Origin: Sternotherus odoratus
Taxonomy: Eukaryota > Chordata > Testudines > Kinosternidae
Direction: 5' to 3'
Length of the DNA stretch: 64,000 nt
Assembly: GCA_032164245.1 (NCBI GenBank)
Contig: JAVMKO010000003.1
Span: 90,457,890-90,521,889 of the forward strand
The position numbers and the translations under genes were made by a program. The notes under the pieces are model-generated. The model did not search any database and had not been told where the DNA came from. It saw only the letters and a list, made by a program, of their open reading frames with translations. Positions 23,239 through 35,449 of the stretch are shown piece after piece (position 1 is the first letter of the stretch; each line of letters opens with the position of its first letter).

Positions 23239-23320
23239 AAAAGCTTGTCTCTTTCTCTCTCTCCAACAGAAGCTGGTCCAATAAAAGATATTATTACCTC
23301 ACCCACATTGTCTCCCCTCT
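23239..23320. mobile_element. Penelope-like element terminus, second family
   Basis: 'aaaagcttgtctctttctct' then 'ctggtccaataaaagatatt' and 'attacctcacccac' matches the right end of the element at 32783-33438. It is an isolated end without a body. Confidence 0.55.
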
Positions 23321-23994
23321 TTGTGGAATATACTTGGGAATATATCCTTCTTGTCTGAAGCTAGATCCATAGATTTCTCAGCTATATGCTGTGACAGAAT
23401 ACATTTCATATGGAAGACTACTAATGAAGTTGTACATCAGAGCACAACAAAACTGAAGGCCTCCCCGGTAGAGTAATGGCATTTGGCTGCCTTTCAGACA
23501 TGCAGTGCTGAAACTTCTGCCAAGTGCCACTGCATCATTAACTTTCAGTACAAGTTATCAGTCTATGAATGGAAGAACACAAATCAGTTTCAGTGCACGT
23601 TCACAGAGGAACTGCAGATTTAACACAGTAAGGAAATGTAATTGGCAAATCAAACATAAACCAACTCTGAGGGCCTACAGAGTCTTTCACCATACATGTA
23701 AGAAGTGAAACGATTGATGTTTTTATATCCTTGGTTAAAACAAAATCAAAGTTGTCTGGGAGAACTTGCAGGCAAGTGCCTTGTCTTATTGTCTATACTT
23801 AGTTTTGTGAGCTGTTCCATCATATAAAACAACCTGTTAGTATTTTCAAGGTCAGCCCAGAGATAGAAGACTTAGCAATTAGAGAATGCATGAAATGACG
23901 ATAGGACAAGGACATATTTGCCCTTCTACCGTAGTATTTATCTCTTTGCTTTGTCTGGTGCCAGGAATTTGCATCCTAGGACAATGCTCAGTAT

Positions 23995-23995
<1 letters not shown>

Positions 23996-24023
<28 letters not shown>
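23996..24023. repeat. Poly-T tract (28 bp)
   Basis: 28 consecutive T residues. No retroelement body could be recognised immediately next to it. Confidence 0.95.
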
Positions 24024-24026
<3 letters not shown>

Positions 24027-24828
24027 TCAGAGTTACAAATTAGATGTTGGCCTGCTTGCTGTGGAATCTCCCGTCTGTCAGTCGATCTCACCCAGGAACA
24101 TCAAAAGATTGCTGCTGCAAGGCTTTGGTAATCAATATGAAATGAGCTGGTGGCCTCAGGTCAGTCCCTAGTGAACAGATGCCCACGATACCACCACCAC
24201 ACCTGGTACATACTTGCATCCCAGTTGGCAGCTTTGGCAGTGAAGAAGAGGATTAATATGGATTTGAAGGCCGAACAACCCTCTCGCCACAAGAAATGGT
24301 TTCTCTGGCTCAAGGCAGAGCTGCCATGGTGGAGCAGCTTGGAGAAGCTTTCATGCCTCGGCCTGCATTGTCCCTGTTCTGATAATAAATAGGACTTCAT
24401 TTTCCAGGAATGTCAATTTGGCACCTTTCCCGAGCACTGAATTCACCAAAGTATTGCTGACCTCCATGCAAAGGCGCAAAAAGGTAACAGGATTAGTTCT
24501 TTCATCATAGAAGCTGAAAGCCAAGTTCTGATGGTGCGCTCATAGACATGTCCATGTGCTTTATGTTTGGGATCGAGGAATGAGTGAGTGATGCCGTTTA
24601 GGAAATGCCACTGCCATCATGACATTAGAAATCCATTAGAAATTGAAGTCAGTGGGAGTTTTGTCACTGACTTCAGTCAGGTTAGTATTTCGTTCAAACT
24701 CTAAAGGGACTGAGAACTTTCTTCCTGTTCTTGTTGTTCAGGCTCTTTCCTGAGAACCAAATATTTGACTGCAAGTGCTGTGAACCACCTAGGTTATTAA
24801 TTTCTCCCTAGAAGTTGACAGGTTTAGG

Positions 24829-24905
24829 GTAGTAGCCGTGTTAGTCTGTATCAGCAAAAAGAACGAGGAGTACTTGTGGCACCTTAGAGACGAACCAATT
24901 TATTT
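24829..24905. mobile_element. Solo terminus of the first Penelope-like family
   Basis: 'gtagtagccgtgttagtctg', 'aacgaggagtacttgtggca' and 'ccttagagacgaaccaattt' match the left end of the 2585-4087 element. Truncated after about 77 bp. Confidence 0.7.
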
Positions 24906-26159
24906 GCCTCATTCCATCCAAGAGTAAACTTCATCAGCAAGGATATCAACAAATGCTCCCTTCCACCTGGTGCAGTCCAAATCTGGAATGCGGTTGCATC
25001 AGCTGGTTTGCCGTTTGTGCCGGATTACATTTCTAATCAGACTGAAGTAGAAAGAAGATGGCATTTCACAGCTCTGCTGTGCCAGCTTCTCTTTGCCCGG
25101 ATGAATTACTGAATCAAAACTAAACTTCACGCTGTCTCATTTTCCCTTTAATGATGTCTTTTCAAATTGATGAGCATGATTTTCATGCTTGCAAAATGCT
25201 GGCCTGTAATTGCTTGGATTGTTTACATTGTGAATCAGTATGAAACAAAAACGTTTTCCCTGCGGAGGTTTTCTGAATTGATCAACAACTCTGTGGTGCC
25301 CTCTGCTGGGAACCCAATAAAATGCAGAAGAGCTTGGGGATTTCAGACAAAAAGGTTCATGAAATACAGAAGAGCCTCAGAGTTGCAACCACTAAAGTTA
25401 CGAACTGGCCAATCAACCACACACCTCATTTGGAAAGTATGCAATCAAGCAGCAGCAGCAGTGCGCGCTCACACACACACATGCAAATACAGTACAGTAC
25501 GGTGTTAAATGTAAACTGCTTAAAAGAGCAGGAGGGGAGCTTTTTTTTTTTTTAAAAAAAAAAAGACTAGGTAAGGAAACTGTGTCCGTGCTTGTTTCAT
25601 ATAAATTAAGATGGTTAAAAGCAGCATTTTTCTTCTGCACAGTGAAATTTCAAAGCTGTAAGTAAGTCAATGTTCAGTTGTAAACTTTTGAAAGAACATT
25701 TTTGTTCAGAGTTATGAACAACCTCCATTCCCATGGCGTTTATAATTTTGAGGCTCTACTGTAAGTAGACTTACATGTTTTGTATTCAAGACTTGGTTTG
25801 TAAACAGGGGGGAGTGTTTGTTTTGCATAGGTACAACACAGGCATTATCGCATTATCAGGCATTATTGTATAGTAAAATGTAATAGAGCATTATGCACAT
25901 GTAATCACACTAATAATGGCCTGCACTGAGTGTGTGATCCAAAGGCCATTGAAGCCAACAGAAATATTTTCATTGACCTAAATGGGCTTTTCATTGACCT
26001 AGATAGAGATTTTCATCTGATGATTTCAAAGAACTTTACAAAGTTCAGTAACTATTATTCATGGACTTCAAAAATGGAGCAAATGAGTTACTTATCCCTT
26101 TGGCTGATATTCTTACAGAATATGGGCTAAAAATAAGTCAATTTAGCTGGATTTTGAGT

Positions 26160-26345
26160 GAGAAAGTAGTAGTAAAGCACATGATGGGAATCGGGAGAGT
26201 GACCGATAATCAGCTCTGCCACAGACATCCTGTGTGATGTGAGGCAAGGCACTTAGCTTTCCCGTGCCTTGTTTCCCATCTGTAAAGTCAGGGAAATGAT
26301 CGTTCCCTTTCTCACAATGGCATGGTGAGAGTTTAATTACTGAGT
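26160..26345 (+). repeat. MIR/CORE-SINE relic
   Basis: Shows 'atcagctctgccacagacat', 'gtgtgatgtgaggcaaggca' and 'tttcccatctgtaaagtcag' in MIR order. Strongly diverged. Confidence 0.6.
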
Positions 26346-26389
26346 ACAGTAAAAGCGGTGTTATTTAGCTCTGTACCAACTGGAAAGCT

Positions 26390-27065
26390 GTCTAAACCAG
26401 CACTTCTCATCTTCATAGAAAGTCTGCTGTGCAGTCTGGTTGGCCTGGGTCCGACAGGCTCCCTACCTGGCTCCACATGGCTCCTGGAAAGTGGCGACAA
26501 ATCCCTGCTGCTCCTAGGTGGAGGAACCTCCACAAGGGGTTGGGAGTGCGGGAGGGGGTGTGGGCTCTGGGAGGGAGTTTAGATTTGAGGGGGGACTCAG
26601 GGCAAGGATTTTGGGACATGGGAGGAGGCTCATGGTGCCAGATCTGGGGGGCGCTCCCCTCTGATGGCTCTCCACAAGCAGCGACCTGTCCTGGCTGCTC
26701 CTAGGTGGAGGTGCGGCAGGCGTCCTGTGTGCTGCCTCCACCCAGGTGCTGTCCCCGCAGATCCCATTGGCTGTGGTTCCTGGCCAATGGGAGCTGCAGA
26801 GCAAGCACTTGGGGTGGAGCGGGGGCAGTGTGCAGAGCCCCTATTACCGTTCCTCCACCTAGGAGCAGCCAGGGCAGGTCGCCGCTTACGTGGAGCTGCC
26901 TGATGTGAGTGCCCCCCAGATCTGGTACCCTGAGCCCCTCCCATCTCCCAACCCCCTGTTCAGAGCCCCCTCCCACTTTCAAACGCCCTCCCAGAGCCAG
27001 TACCTCCTGCCGCACCGAAATTCCTTCCCTCTTAGTTAACCGGCATCCCCATCCCCGCAACATGC
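26390..27065. mobile_element. GC-rich foldback MITE
   Basis: The arm at about 26575-26660 (ggctctgggagggagtttag, ccagatctggggggcgctc) is mirrored at about 26905-27000 (gccccccagatctggtaccc, aaacgccctcccagagcc). The centre is a ccattggc/gccaatgg hairpin at 26764-26793. The lines 'gctcctaggtggagg' near 26509 and 26698 form a direct repeat. The outer ends are not resolved. Confidence 0.6.
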
Positions 27066-27543
27066 CAGATAAAACCACTTTTACTGTCTTTATAAAGCAT
27101 TTTGTGTTCGTAAAATGAAAGGCACTATAGAATTGCAAAGAGTTATACTGTCAGTTAAACAACGTAGCCTTAGATTTAATGAATACAGCATCACAGAAAT
27201 ACAGCTTCTAAATTAGGCAGAATGCTACTTTATTATAAAGAAGAAAAATATGTGAATCAGGGATCCTAATGATCCCTAAGATGTAACTGAGGTTTTTTTA
27301 ATGCAACTTTGTCTGTCTTGGTCAAAATAAACTTGTTTTGGGGTTTTCAGAGAGGAACTGAGTTAATGTGGTTGAACTACTGCGATCGGAACTCAGAAGC
27401 TGTTTGTAAATAGCTACATTTAGAAGAAAAAGGAAAACATTTGCTGATGCATTCACATGAAACCACAATTTACTGTAACCAGATAGCTCCCAGGAGGCGT
27501 GAGAACTCTGCAATAATTAGTCCATTTCTCTTTTGTGTTCTAG

Positions 27544-27584
27544 GCTTTCCCTTCATAAATCAAGTTCTGAAGAAAGCTCTGTAG
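27544..27584 (+). CDS. SASH1: SASH1 internal exon 3 of 7 (41-nt small exon)
   Basis: 41 nt. The acceptor is tgttctag at 27543. The donor is gtcagt at 27585, weaker than the usual gtaagt. The first base completes the split Lys codon, then LSLHKSSSEESSV follows and the last base opens a Gly codon. Human has NPLHKSNSEDSSVG here. The match in sequence, phase and position makes the call firm despite the short length. A short exon with a weak donor, far from its upstream neighbour, could be skipped at times. Its 41-nt length would then shift the frame (inference). Confidence 0.92.
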
Positions 27585-28609
27585 GTCAGTATGTTTCTTT
27601 CATGTTTCCCTCTCTTTAATTCTTACACCTTGTTAAGTTTTGTGTATGTTGGGTGCGATTATCAGAAGAGCCGAGGACTGACCATCTGAACTAAAGTTTG
27701 TGGAAATTGGGTGGAGGGGAGGAGAGGGGTGGGCTGCACCTTTGAAAATGAGGTGCAGCATCTAAAAGTGGCAGATGGATCCAGTCCAGCTAATCCTGTC
27801 ATTTTGTAAATATGCAACTTGAGTTGCAAATCCTAGAATGTTAGATTATTGATGGTTAGTTCATTTGCCACCTTCAAGCCACCTCCCACACTAACTTTCA
27901 AATCAGGCATAATTTGCCAGCCTCTCTCCCTTAATTTTTGAGCTGCTTTGTGGGGTTTTTTTTTAAATGGTGTATTTGTATTTCAGAGTTTATTTTTCAG
28001 ACTGCCCTCTCGTACTTAGCTCCTGTAACTAGCTCTGGTACTCATTAGCTAGACCTATAAAATCCTGAGGTTTTTGCTGAGAGTATTTGGTTTATATTCC
28101 TTCTAAGGCTACCCGCACCCGATTTAAACTAAGAAAACCAGAACACAAGTAAATGGCAGGAGTCACAGATATAGTTAATGGTCTCATAGCATTTCCCATG
28201 CAGATCAGCAAAGAGAATGTATAATATAACATTCCTTATCTGAGTTGGGGTTTAGTCTACATAATTGTGCCTTAGCTAAAGAGAATAAAAAAACCAAATG
28301 CTGCAAAAATAAGGCAAGGCTTGACATGAACAGTTAAACGAATGTCAACATGAACACAAAAGGATCTGTGTTTTATAATTTAAAAAATGCCTGTTGGTAA
28401 CTTATCTCAGTCCTCCACAACCATCCTTGATGCCAAAGAACATACATTTCTTTTAGATAGCTAGATTAGCACAATTCTTGTAGAGATCAAATTCAGAAAA
28501 TGAGCAAATTTGGGCAATTTTTCTTTCTTGGTAAAGTTACATGCTGAAGTTTCCAAAGGGGAAAATCTAATTTTGGTATTAATGTTCCTTTCCTGTACAT
28601 TTTCCTTAA

Positions 28610-28747
<138 letters not shown>

Positions 28748-28765
28748 TAGCTCCTTAAAGTCCTG

Positions 28766-29191
28766 GAGTACTGGAGGATGCTCTAGGCTGGGACTGAGGG
28801 GGTGAGAAGTGGGGAGGGGGATGAGGGCTGGGACAGTGGGTTGGGCCATGGAGAGAGGCTCAGGGGTGCAGGATCCAAGTGGCGCTTATCTCAAGCGGCT
28901 CCCGAAAGCAGCAGCATGTCCCCTCTCTGGCTCCTACACAGAGGTGCAGCCAGGCAGCTCTGCGCACAGCCCCGCCCCAGGCACTGCCCCTGCAGCTCCC
29001 ATTAGAGCACAAGAAGGGGCCATTGGAGCATGTAGGGGCCATGCCATGGCTTCCAGGAGCTACATAGTGCGGCTCCCAACTTTGCGCCCCGGCTGGAGTA
29101 CTGGAGCAGTGCAAGCCCCAGATCCCACTCCCCAGTGGGAGCTCGTGGGCTGGCTTAAAATGGCTTGAGGGCTGCAGTTTGCCCACCCCTG
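28766..29191. mobile_element. hAT-type MITE ('gtgggcaaac' family), left end worn
   Basis: The right end gcagtttgcccacccctg is intact and identical in type to 19126-19480. G-rich and GC-rich sequence runs back to about 28766, where the left terminus is lost. It lies 69 bp after a SASH1 exon. Confidence 0.6.
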
Positions 29192-30718
<1,527 letters not shown>

Positions 30719-31412
30719 TGAGATGCCTATAGTTACCCATGATTTGTTCTATCCCAGCTTCCTCTGGGGAGGATGCACTGTATCCTGTCATCTGTTTACC
30801 CAAGCAGGGTGTTTTTCTGAATAGTGCAGCATTGTGCAGGATCTCTGCGGAGTGTGATAGTGTTGGCACTTTATCATAAGGTTGCATGGCTGACTCCACA
30901 GTAAAGGCTGAGGTTGCACTTTCAAACTAAACCCCTATTTTCAAACCCTTCTAATTTTGTTCAAGAAACAAGTATCCTTTTTAGTACAAAATTTCTTATG
31001 CTTTTGAGCCCAGCATATATGTAGTTCTGAGTGAGGACCAGTGACTTAGCCATGTTTGGAGAAGAATTAGGCTGAGATATCAGTTACAATACTAAATGCC
31101 AAGCATACATAGCACACTCCATTTCACTAACTTCAGAAAAATACCCAAGGCTGCAAAGTGCTCCAGTCTGAGACATTCATAGGTTTGGGGCTATGAGTAA
31201 GAGAAGGAAAATATGATGAATAGTTTGGATTGGAAGGTCTTACTGAACACCCTAAAACAATTCTGTGTGACCTCCTAAAGAGGGTAGACCCTTGATGCAT
31301 GTGGTGAAAGCTGATCACATGACAGCAAGTAATTGAGGAGTCATTGTTTTCTTATCCTAACTTCCATTCTAGCCACATCATTCACTATCCTTTCTCAATG
31401 TGTAGTGTCAAA

Positions 31413-31575
31413 TTCAAGCCTGGTCTACACCTAAAACTTTCACAGACCTATCTACTGCTGTTGAGGGGGTGGATTTACTACAGTGACAGAAAAAAGATCT
31501 TCCATCATTGACAGCTGTCTACACTACAGTGGCATAGCTACAGCTGTGCCACTGTAGCGCTTGTACTGTAGAGAC
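31413..31575. mobile_element. Palindromic MITE fragment
   Basis: The left end caagcctggtctacacctaa and the central palindrome 'gtggcatagctacagctgtgccac' type sequence near 31530-31556 belong to the same 'gtctacact' superfamily of termini. The right end tactgtagagacccc is worn. Confidence 0.55.
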
Positions 31576-32149
31576 CCCTGCAAATTGTGATTCCCTTGTG
31601 CCAGGGATATCTTGTCTTGTATTTGCCTGTGAGGGACTCCCTGCATTCATACCTATGTATAAATAATATAGATTCTGCAATGTTTTACAAATAGTTTTAG
31701 CATATGGTAAATGGAGACAGAGTAGATGCATCAGTGCATCTTTAAATAAATATATTCGAAGTGTCACTCACGTGAAGTTAGAATATTTCAAAAGCATTCA
31801 GGCTGTCTGAGCTAAGCGAGCTTGTTCCCTGTGTTAGAGGACAGCCTGCAACCGCTAAGTGCACATTTCTGCACTTCTTTTTCCTGTTGAAGCTCCCTCA
31901 TCTACTTACTGACCAAGCCTAGTATTGGTTAGTTTTTAATACCACATTCAGGCTAGCACTGTAAATACCCATCTAAAACCTTGCTTTGATTGATTTCTCG
32001 CAAATAAGCATAAGATTTCATCTGATGTTCCCTCACCAGGATACCTTTCTGTATTGCACATTGTCCATGTCAGGCTTTGCAGTTTTTAACTGTTCTTGCT
32101 AGAACGTGCTTATTCATTAACTGTTGTGTTCTTGGCTACGCATGCACTT

Positions 32150-32330
32150 TAATCTGGGGGTGTAATTCCCAGCTCAAGAAAACATACCTGCACTAGCTCT
32201 GATCCAGCCCATAAAAATAGATTGTAGCCAGGGCAGCATGACAGAGATGGGCTAGCCACTGGGATCTGCTCTATTTTTAGTGTGCTAGCTCAATCAGAGC
32301 TAGCATGGGTAGGTCTCCTAGAGCTGGGAA
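32150..32330. mobile_element. Palindromic MITE
   Basis: 'tgtaattcccagctcaagaa' and 'cctgcactagctctgatc' at the left are mirrored by 'aatcagagctagcatgggta' and 'tctcctagagctgggaattt' at the right, a near-complete foldback of about 180 bp. Confidence 0.65.
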
Positions 32331-32782
32331 TTTCTCCATTTTGTTCTTGAACAAAAGAAATAATCTTTTGTCCAAGTTTTGTTCAGCCATTTTTTGGGAC
32401 TTGCCATTAAAATAAAGACAGGTGCTTTTTTTTACAAAATGTCTTGGCTAACACGAACTTTTCTTTTCAATTTTTTAAGATATAAAAACCCAAGAAATAG
32501 AATAATGTGTTAATGTAGCATTAAGGTTGACATTTGCATAAGAGCCAAAAAATTCAGTGTTCAGATTGCTACAGCAACACCATTGTCCCTTTATGCAAAT
32601 ATGCGATCACGCAGCATACATGCTATAACACCAAGTATTATGTGTGTGCAGCTTAGGTTATGGAAAAAAGTGAAGTTTAAGCATAAAATGGTGCTCATTT
32701 AAGTTCTGTTTATTTACACACATTTCCTTGAGTTAGAGTGGCAAAAAAGATGAAGATCCTTTCTTTTACATTGTGTGTATGC

Positions 32783-33438
32783 AGTGTTGTAGCCATGTTC
32801 ATTCCAGGATATTAGGGACACAGGTAGGTGCGGTAATATCTATTATTGGATCAACTTCCGTTAGTGAGAGAGACATAAGCTTCTGAGCTTACATAGAGCT
32901 GTTCTTCAGGTCTAGGAATAGTCACAGATAAATACAAGGATGCACTGGCCCCTGCCACAGCCACTGATGCAAAAGCTGGAGACATCCCTCCACTGTTATG
33001 ATGATCAATATCCTCTACAACACACCTTTGAAAATCCATGAGTCCTACTTATGCCTATCCAAGCGTGTGGTGTACCTCATTCAGTGCACTGATTGCTCCC
33101 ATCAGGCATTGCAAAAACTTTCCAAAAGACTGGATGTTGGTGAATCGCACTGTGGGGTACCTACCCATGGTGCATTGCACTCTGCATAAATACAAGCACT
33201 CCTCGTGAGTACACGCACCGCCAACACGAGACAAGTATTTACATGCACCAGTGATGTACTAATGGCAGCAGCTGTATGCTGACGTAACTTAGGTTGACAT
33301 AACTGCAAAGTAGACATAGCCTAAGATACTCTGGTTACCTTCTGCAGACCTAAAAAAGAGCTGTGTGAAGCTCCAAAGCTTGTCCTTCACCCGCGGAACT
33401 TGATCCAGTAAAATATATTACCTCAGCTACCTTCTCTT
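32783..33438 (+). mobile_element. Penelope-like element, second family, broken
   Basis: The left end 'gttgtagccatgttcattcc', 'tattattggatcaacttccg' and 'agagctgttcttcaggtct' is mirrored at the right by 'aaagcttgtccttcaccc' and 'ccagtaaaatatattacctc'. Between them the frame SKRVVYLIQCTDC near 33058-33095 is the first GIY-YIG half of a Penelope-like protein. The rest is replaced by a MITE at about 33125-33325. No functional product is possible. Confidence 0.65.
33125..33325. mobile_element. MITE nested in the second Penelope-like element
   Basis: The right end 'aacttaggttgacataactg' and 'caaagtagacatagcctaag' is a 'gtctacttt' type terminus. The left end near 'gatgttggtgaatcgcactg' is degraded. 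It interrupts the Penelope frame. Confidence 0.5.
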
Positions 33439-34455
33439 TTATATTGTATGTTGCTTGGGGAATAATATGTCCTACTGGCTAATGTGTATGAAATTATATA
33501 ATAAAAAGTATTAAGATTCCTAGTGTAATCTTAACACTAACAAATGTCCCATTTTCTCTGCAATTAAATCTTTACCCTTGCATTTTTTTGTGTGTAATAA
33601 TAAAGTATAATATGCATTATGCTTGTAGTTGCACTTCTTCCCTCTAGTGTTCTGAATTATTAGCAATAAAACGTACATCAGTGATTTTATCTGGTTTCCC
33701 TTAAAGTCTTAATCCAAAGCCCTTTCAGGTCAATGACAGTCTTTCCACTGATGTCAGTGGGCTTTAATCAGGACTGTAAACCAGGAACTGAGAATGTTTG
33801 GGGACCTAATTTTCAAACCTGGATTTCGATAGCTACTTGTTTATATTCATCTGTTATGTCTACAAATGTCACACTTGTGCACACAAATGGTTATTGAAAT
33901 ATGCCGTTTCTAAATTTGCACTTAGACCATTCTCATATTGCACAACAGATGCAAGCTTGTGTCCAACTTCAGTTTCCTCCTTGACAATTTGACCCTTTAG
34001 GAGTTCTTTTACATGTATTATACTTTTTTTGTAAAACAATAAAGATAATCATTAGTTTTAAATTTAAAAGAGCTGAATCTCAAACTTCTATCCCTATATC
34101 ATTTTCTTTGTAAGGGAGGTACAAAGAGAACCTTGAGTTAACCTATGCAGTGCAAAGTGTTTCTTTAAAAAGCAATGTGTAATTTGCATCTTGGGAGCCA
34201 TAGTTCATCCAGTTAAAATACACAGTATTTCCAAATCACTTCCTCCTTTTGATTAGTGTCATTTCCTCAACCAAAAAAATTCCATTCTAATGTAATTAGA
34301 GGATTAAAAAGGAGAAATGCACTGGAGAAGTTGTTTTTCCCATCTTTACAACAGTATGGACAGAAAATGAAAATGACTATTTTTTGCTGAACGAGTTTAT
34401 GCAGATCTCGTAGTTTAGTATCCACTAGTAACATTTCTTTGTTCTTTCATCTCAG
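33439..34455. other. Intronic DNA, nothing recognised
   Basis: AT-rich stretch up to the acceptor of the sixth visible exon. No repeat family assigned. Confidence 0.5.
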
Positions 34456-34557
34456 CTGAAGGAATATGAGGCCCAGCACAGACAGTCCAGCATCATAGAC
34501 TCCACAGATTGGCCTGATGGCTCGTACCCAACATTTGACGGGTCTTCCAATTGTAAT
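34456..34557 (+). CDS. SASH1: SASH1 internal exon 6 of 7
   Basis: 102 nt, 34 codons, phase 0 at both ends. The acceptor is catctcag at 34455 and the donor gtgagt at 34558. It begins [12 protein letters not shown], the end of the helix from the previous exon, and continues [22 protein letters not shown]. The [15 protein letters not shown] core matches human. The three or four residues after HRQS are the least conserved part. A 25.3-kb intron follows, which carries the young LTR-retrotransposon block. Confidence 0.96.
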
Positions 34558-35449
34558 GTGAGTACCTGTCTCTCTGATATCACTACCCTAATGCTACAAA
34601 ACCTTTTATTGATGTCCAACAATATCCCACTTCACCATAATGATTTACTCAACACCATCCTTTTGTGTCAGGGATACAGTGCTGCTGTCTTCTAATCATC
34701 AGGAGGTCTTCAGTATTGATTGAAAATCCTCAAGGTCCAACATCTTAAGCAAGGATTGAAAATAACTATAATTTATTTTTTTTCATCCAGCTCTTCATCA
34801 CTTACCATTCAAAACAAACAATACACTAGACAAAATACCCACCTGCTATAGAGAAAAGTTGTTGAGAACCTTTCTAAGCAATGGGACCTCTTTATCAAAC
34901 GAAGTCAACCACCTCAAATGGTGTGAACCAGCATAGTTCCATAGACTTCCATAGAGCTCGCAGGTTTGCACTAGCTGAGGATCTGGCTATGACCTGAGTC
35001 CCCACTGTTTTCCATTCAAACACCTCAAATCATACATTTGCTAGCTCCCAGCCCAGAACGTTTGCAATTTATGCCAGACCCATAAACAGTAAGAGTATTC
35101 CTGCCTTTTCTTTTTTCCCCATCTGATTTTTGTGGATAAAGAGTTTCCTTGTTTGTGTTGACATCAGTCTATGTGTCACAATATTGAGCAAATTAATATT
35201 TGGAAGGAAGAAATCATCATTTTGTAGAGTTGTCTACTCCCATCTGTTTGTTTAATTGAAAGTTTATAGATAAATTGTATGCCCAAACACATTTGGCAGT
35301 CCTATTCAGACTCCTGGTATCCCACATAATTAAACCGTAGACCCTTGAGACTTTTAAAAAACTATGAATGGAATCTTTTAGTAAACGCAGTGGGAGGTTG
35401 GCTTCTCATTGTTAGTTGCTCAGAGAAATACTATGTCGTCTTCTTTGGA

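Larger units (their letters stand above)
13446..27543 (+). other. SASH1: SASH1 14.1-kb intron
   Basis: Intron between the second and third visible exons. It holds the SINEs, MITEs and Penelope ends listed separately. Stretches 17290-19117, 19489-22156, 23325-24828 and 24906-26159 contain nothing else I recognise. Confidence 0.85.
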
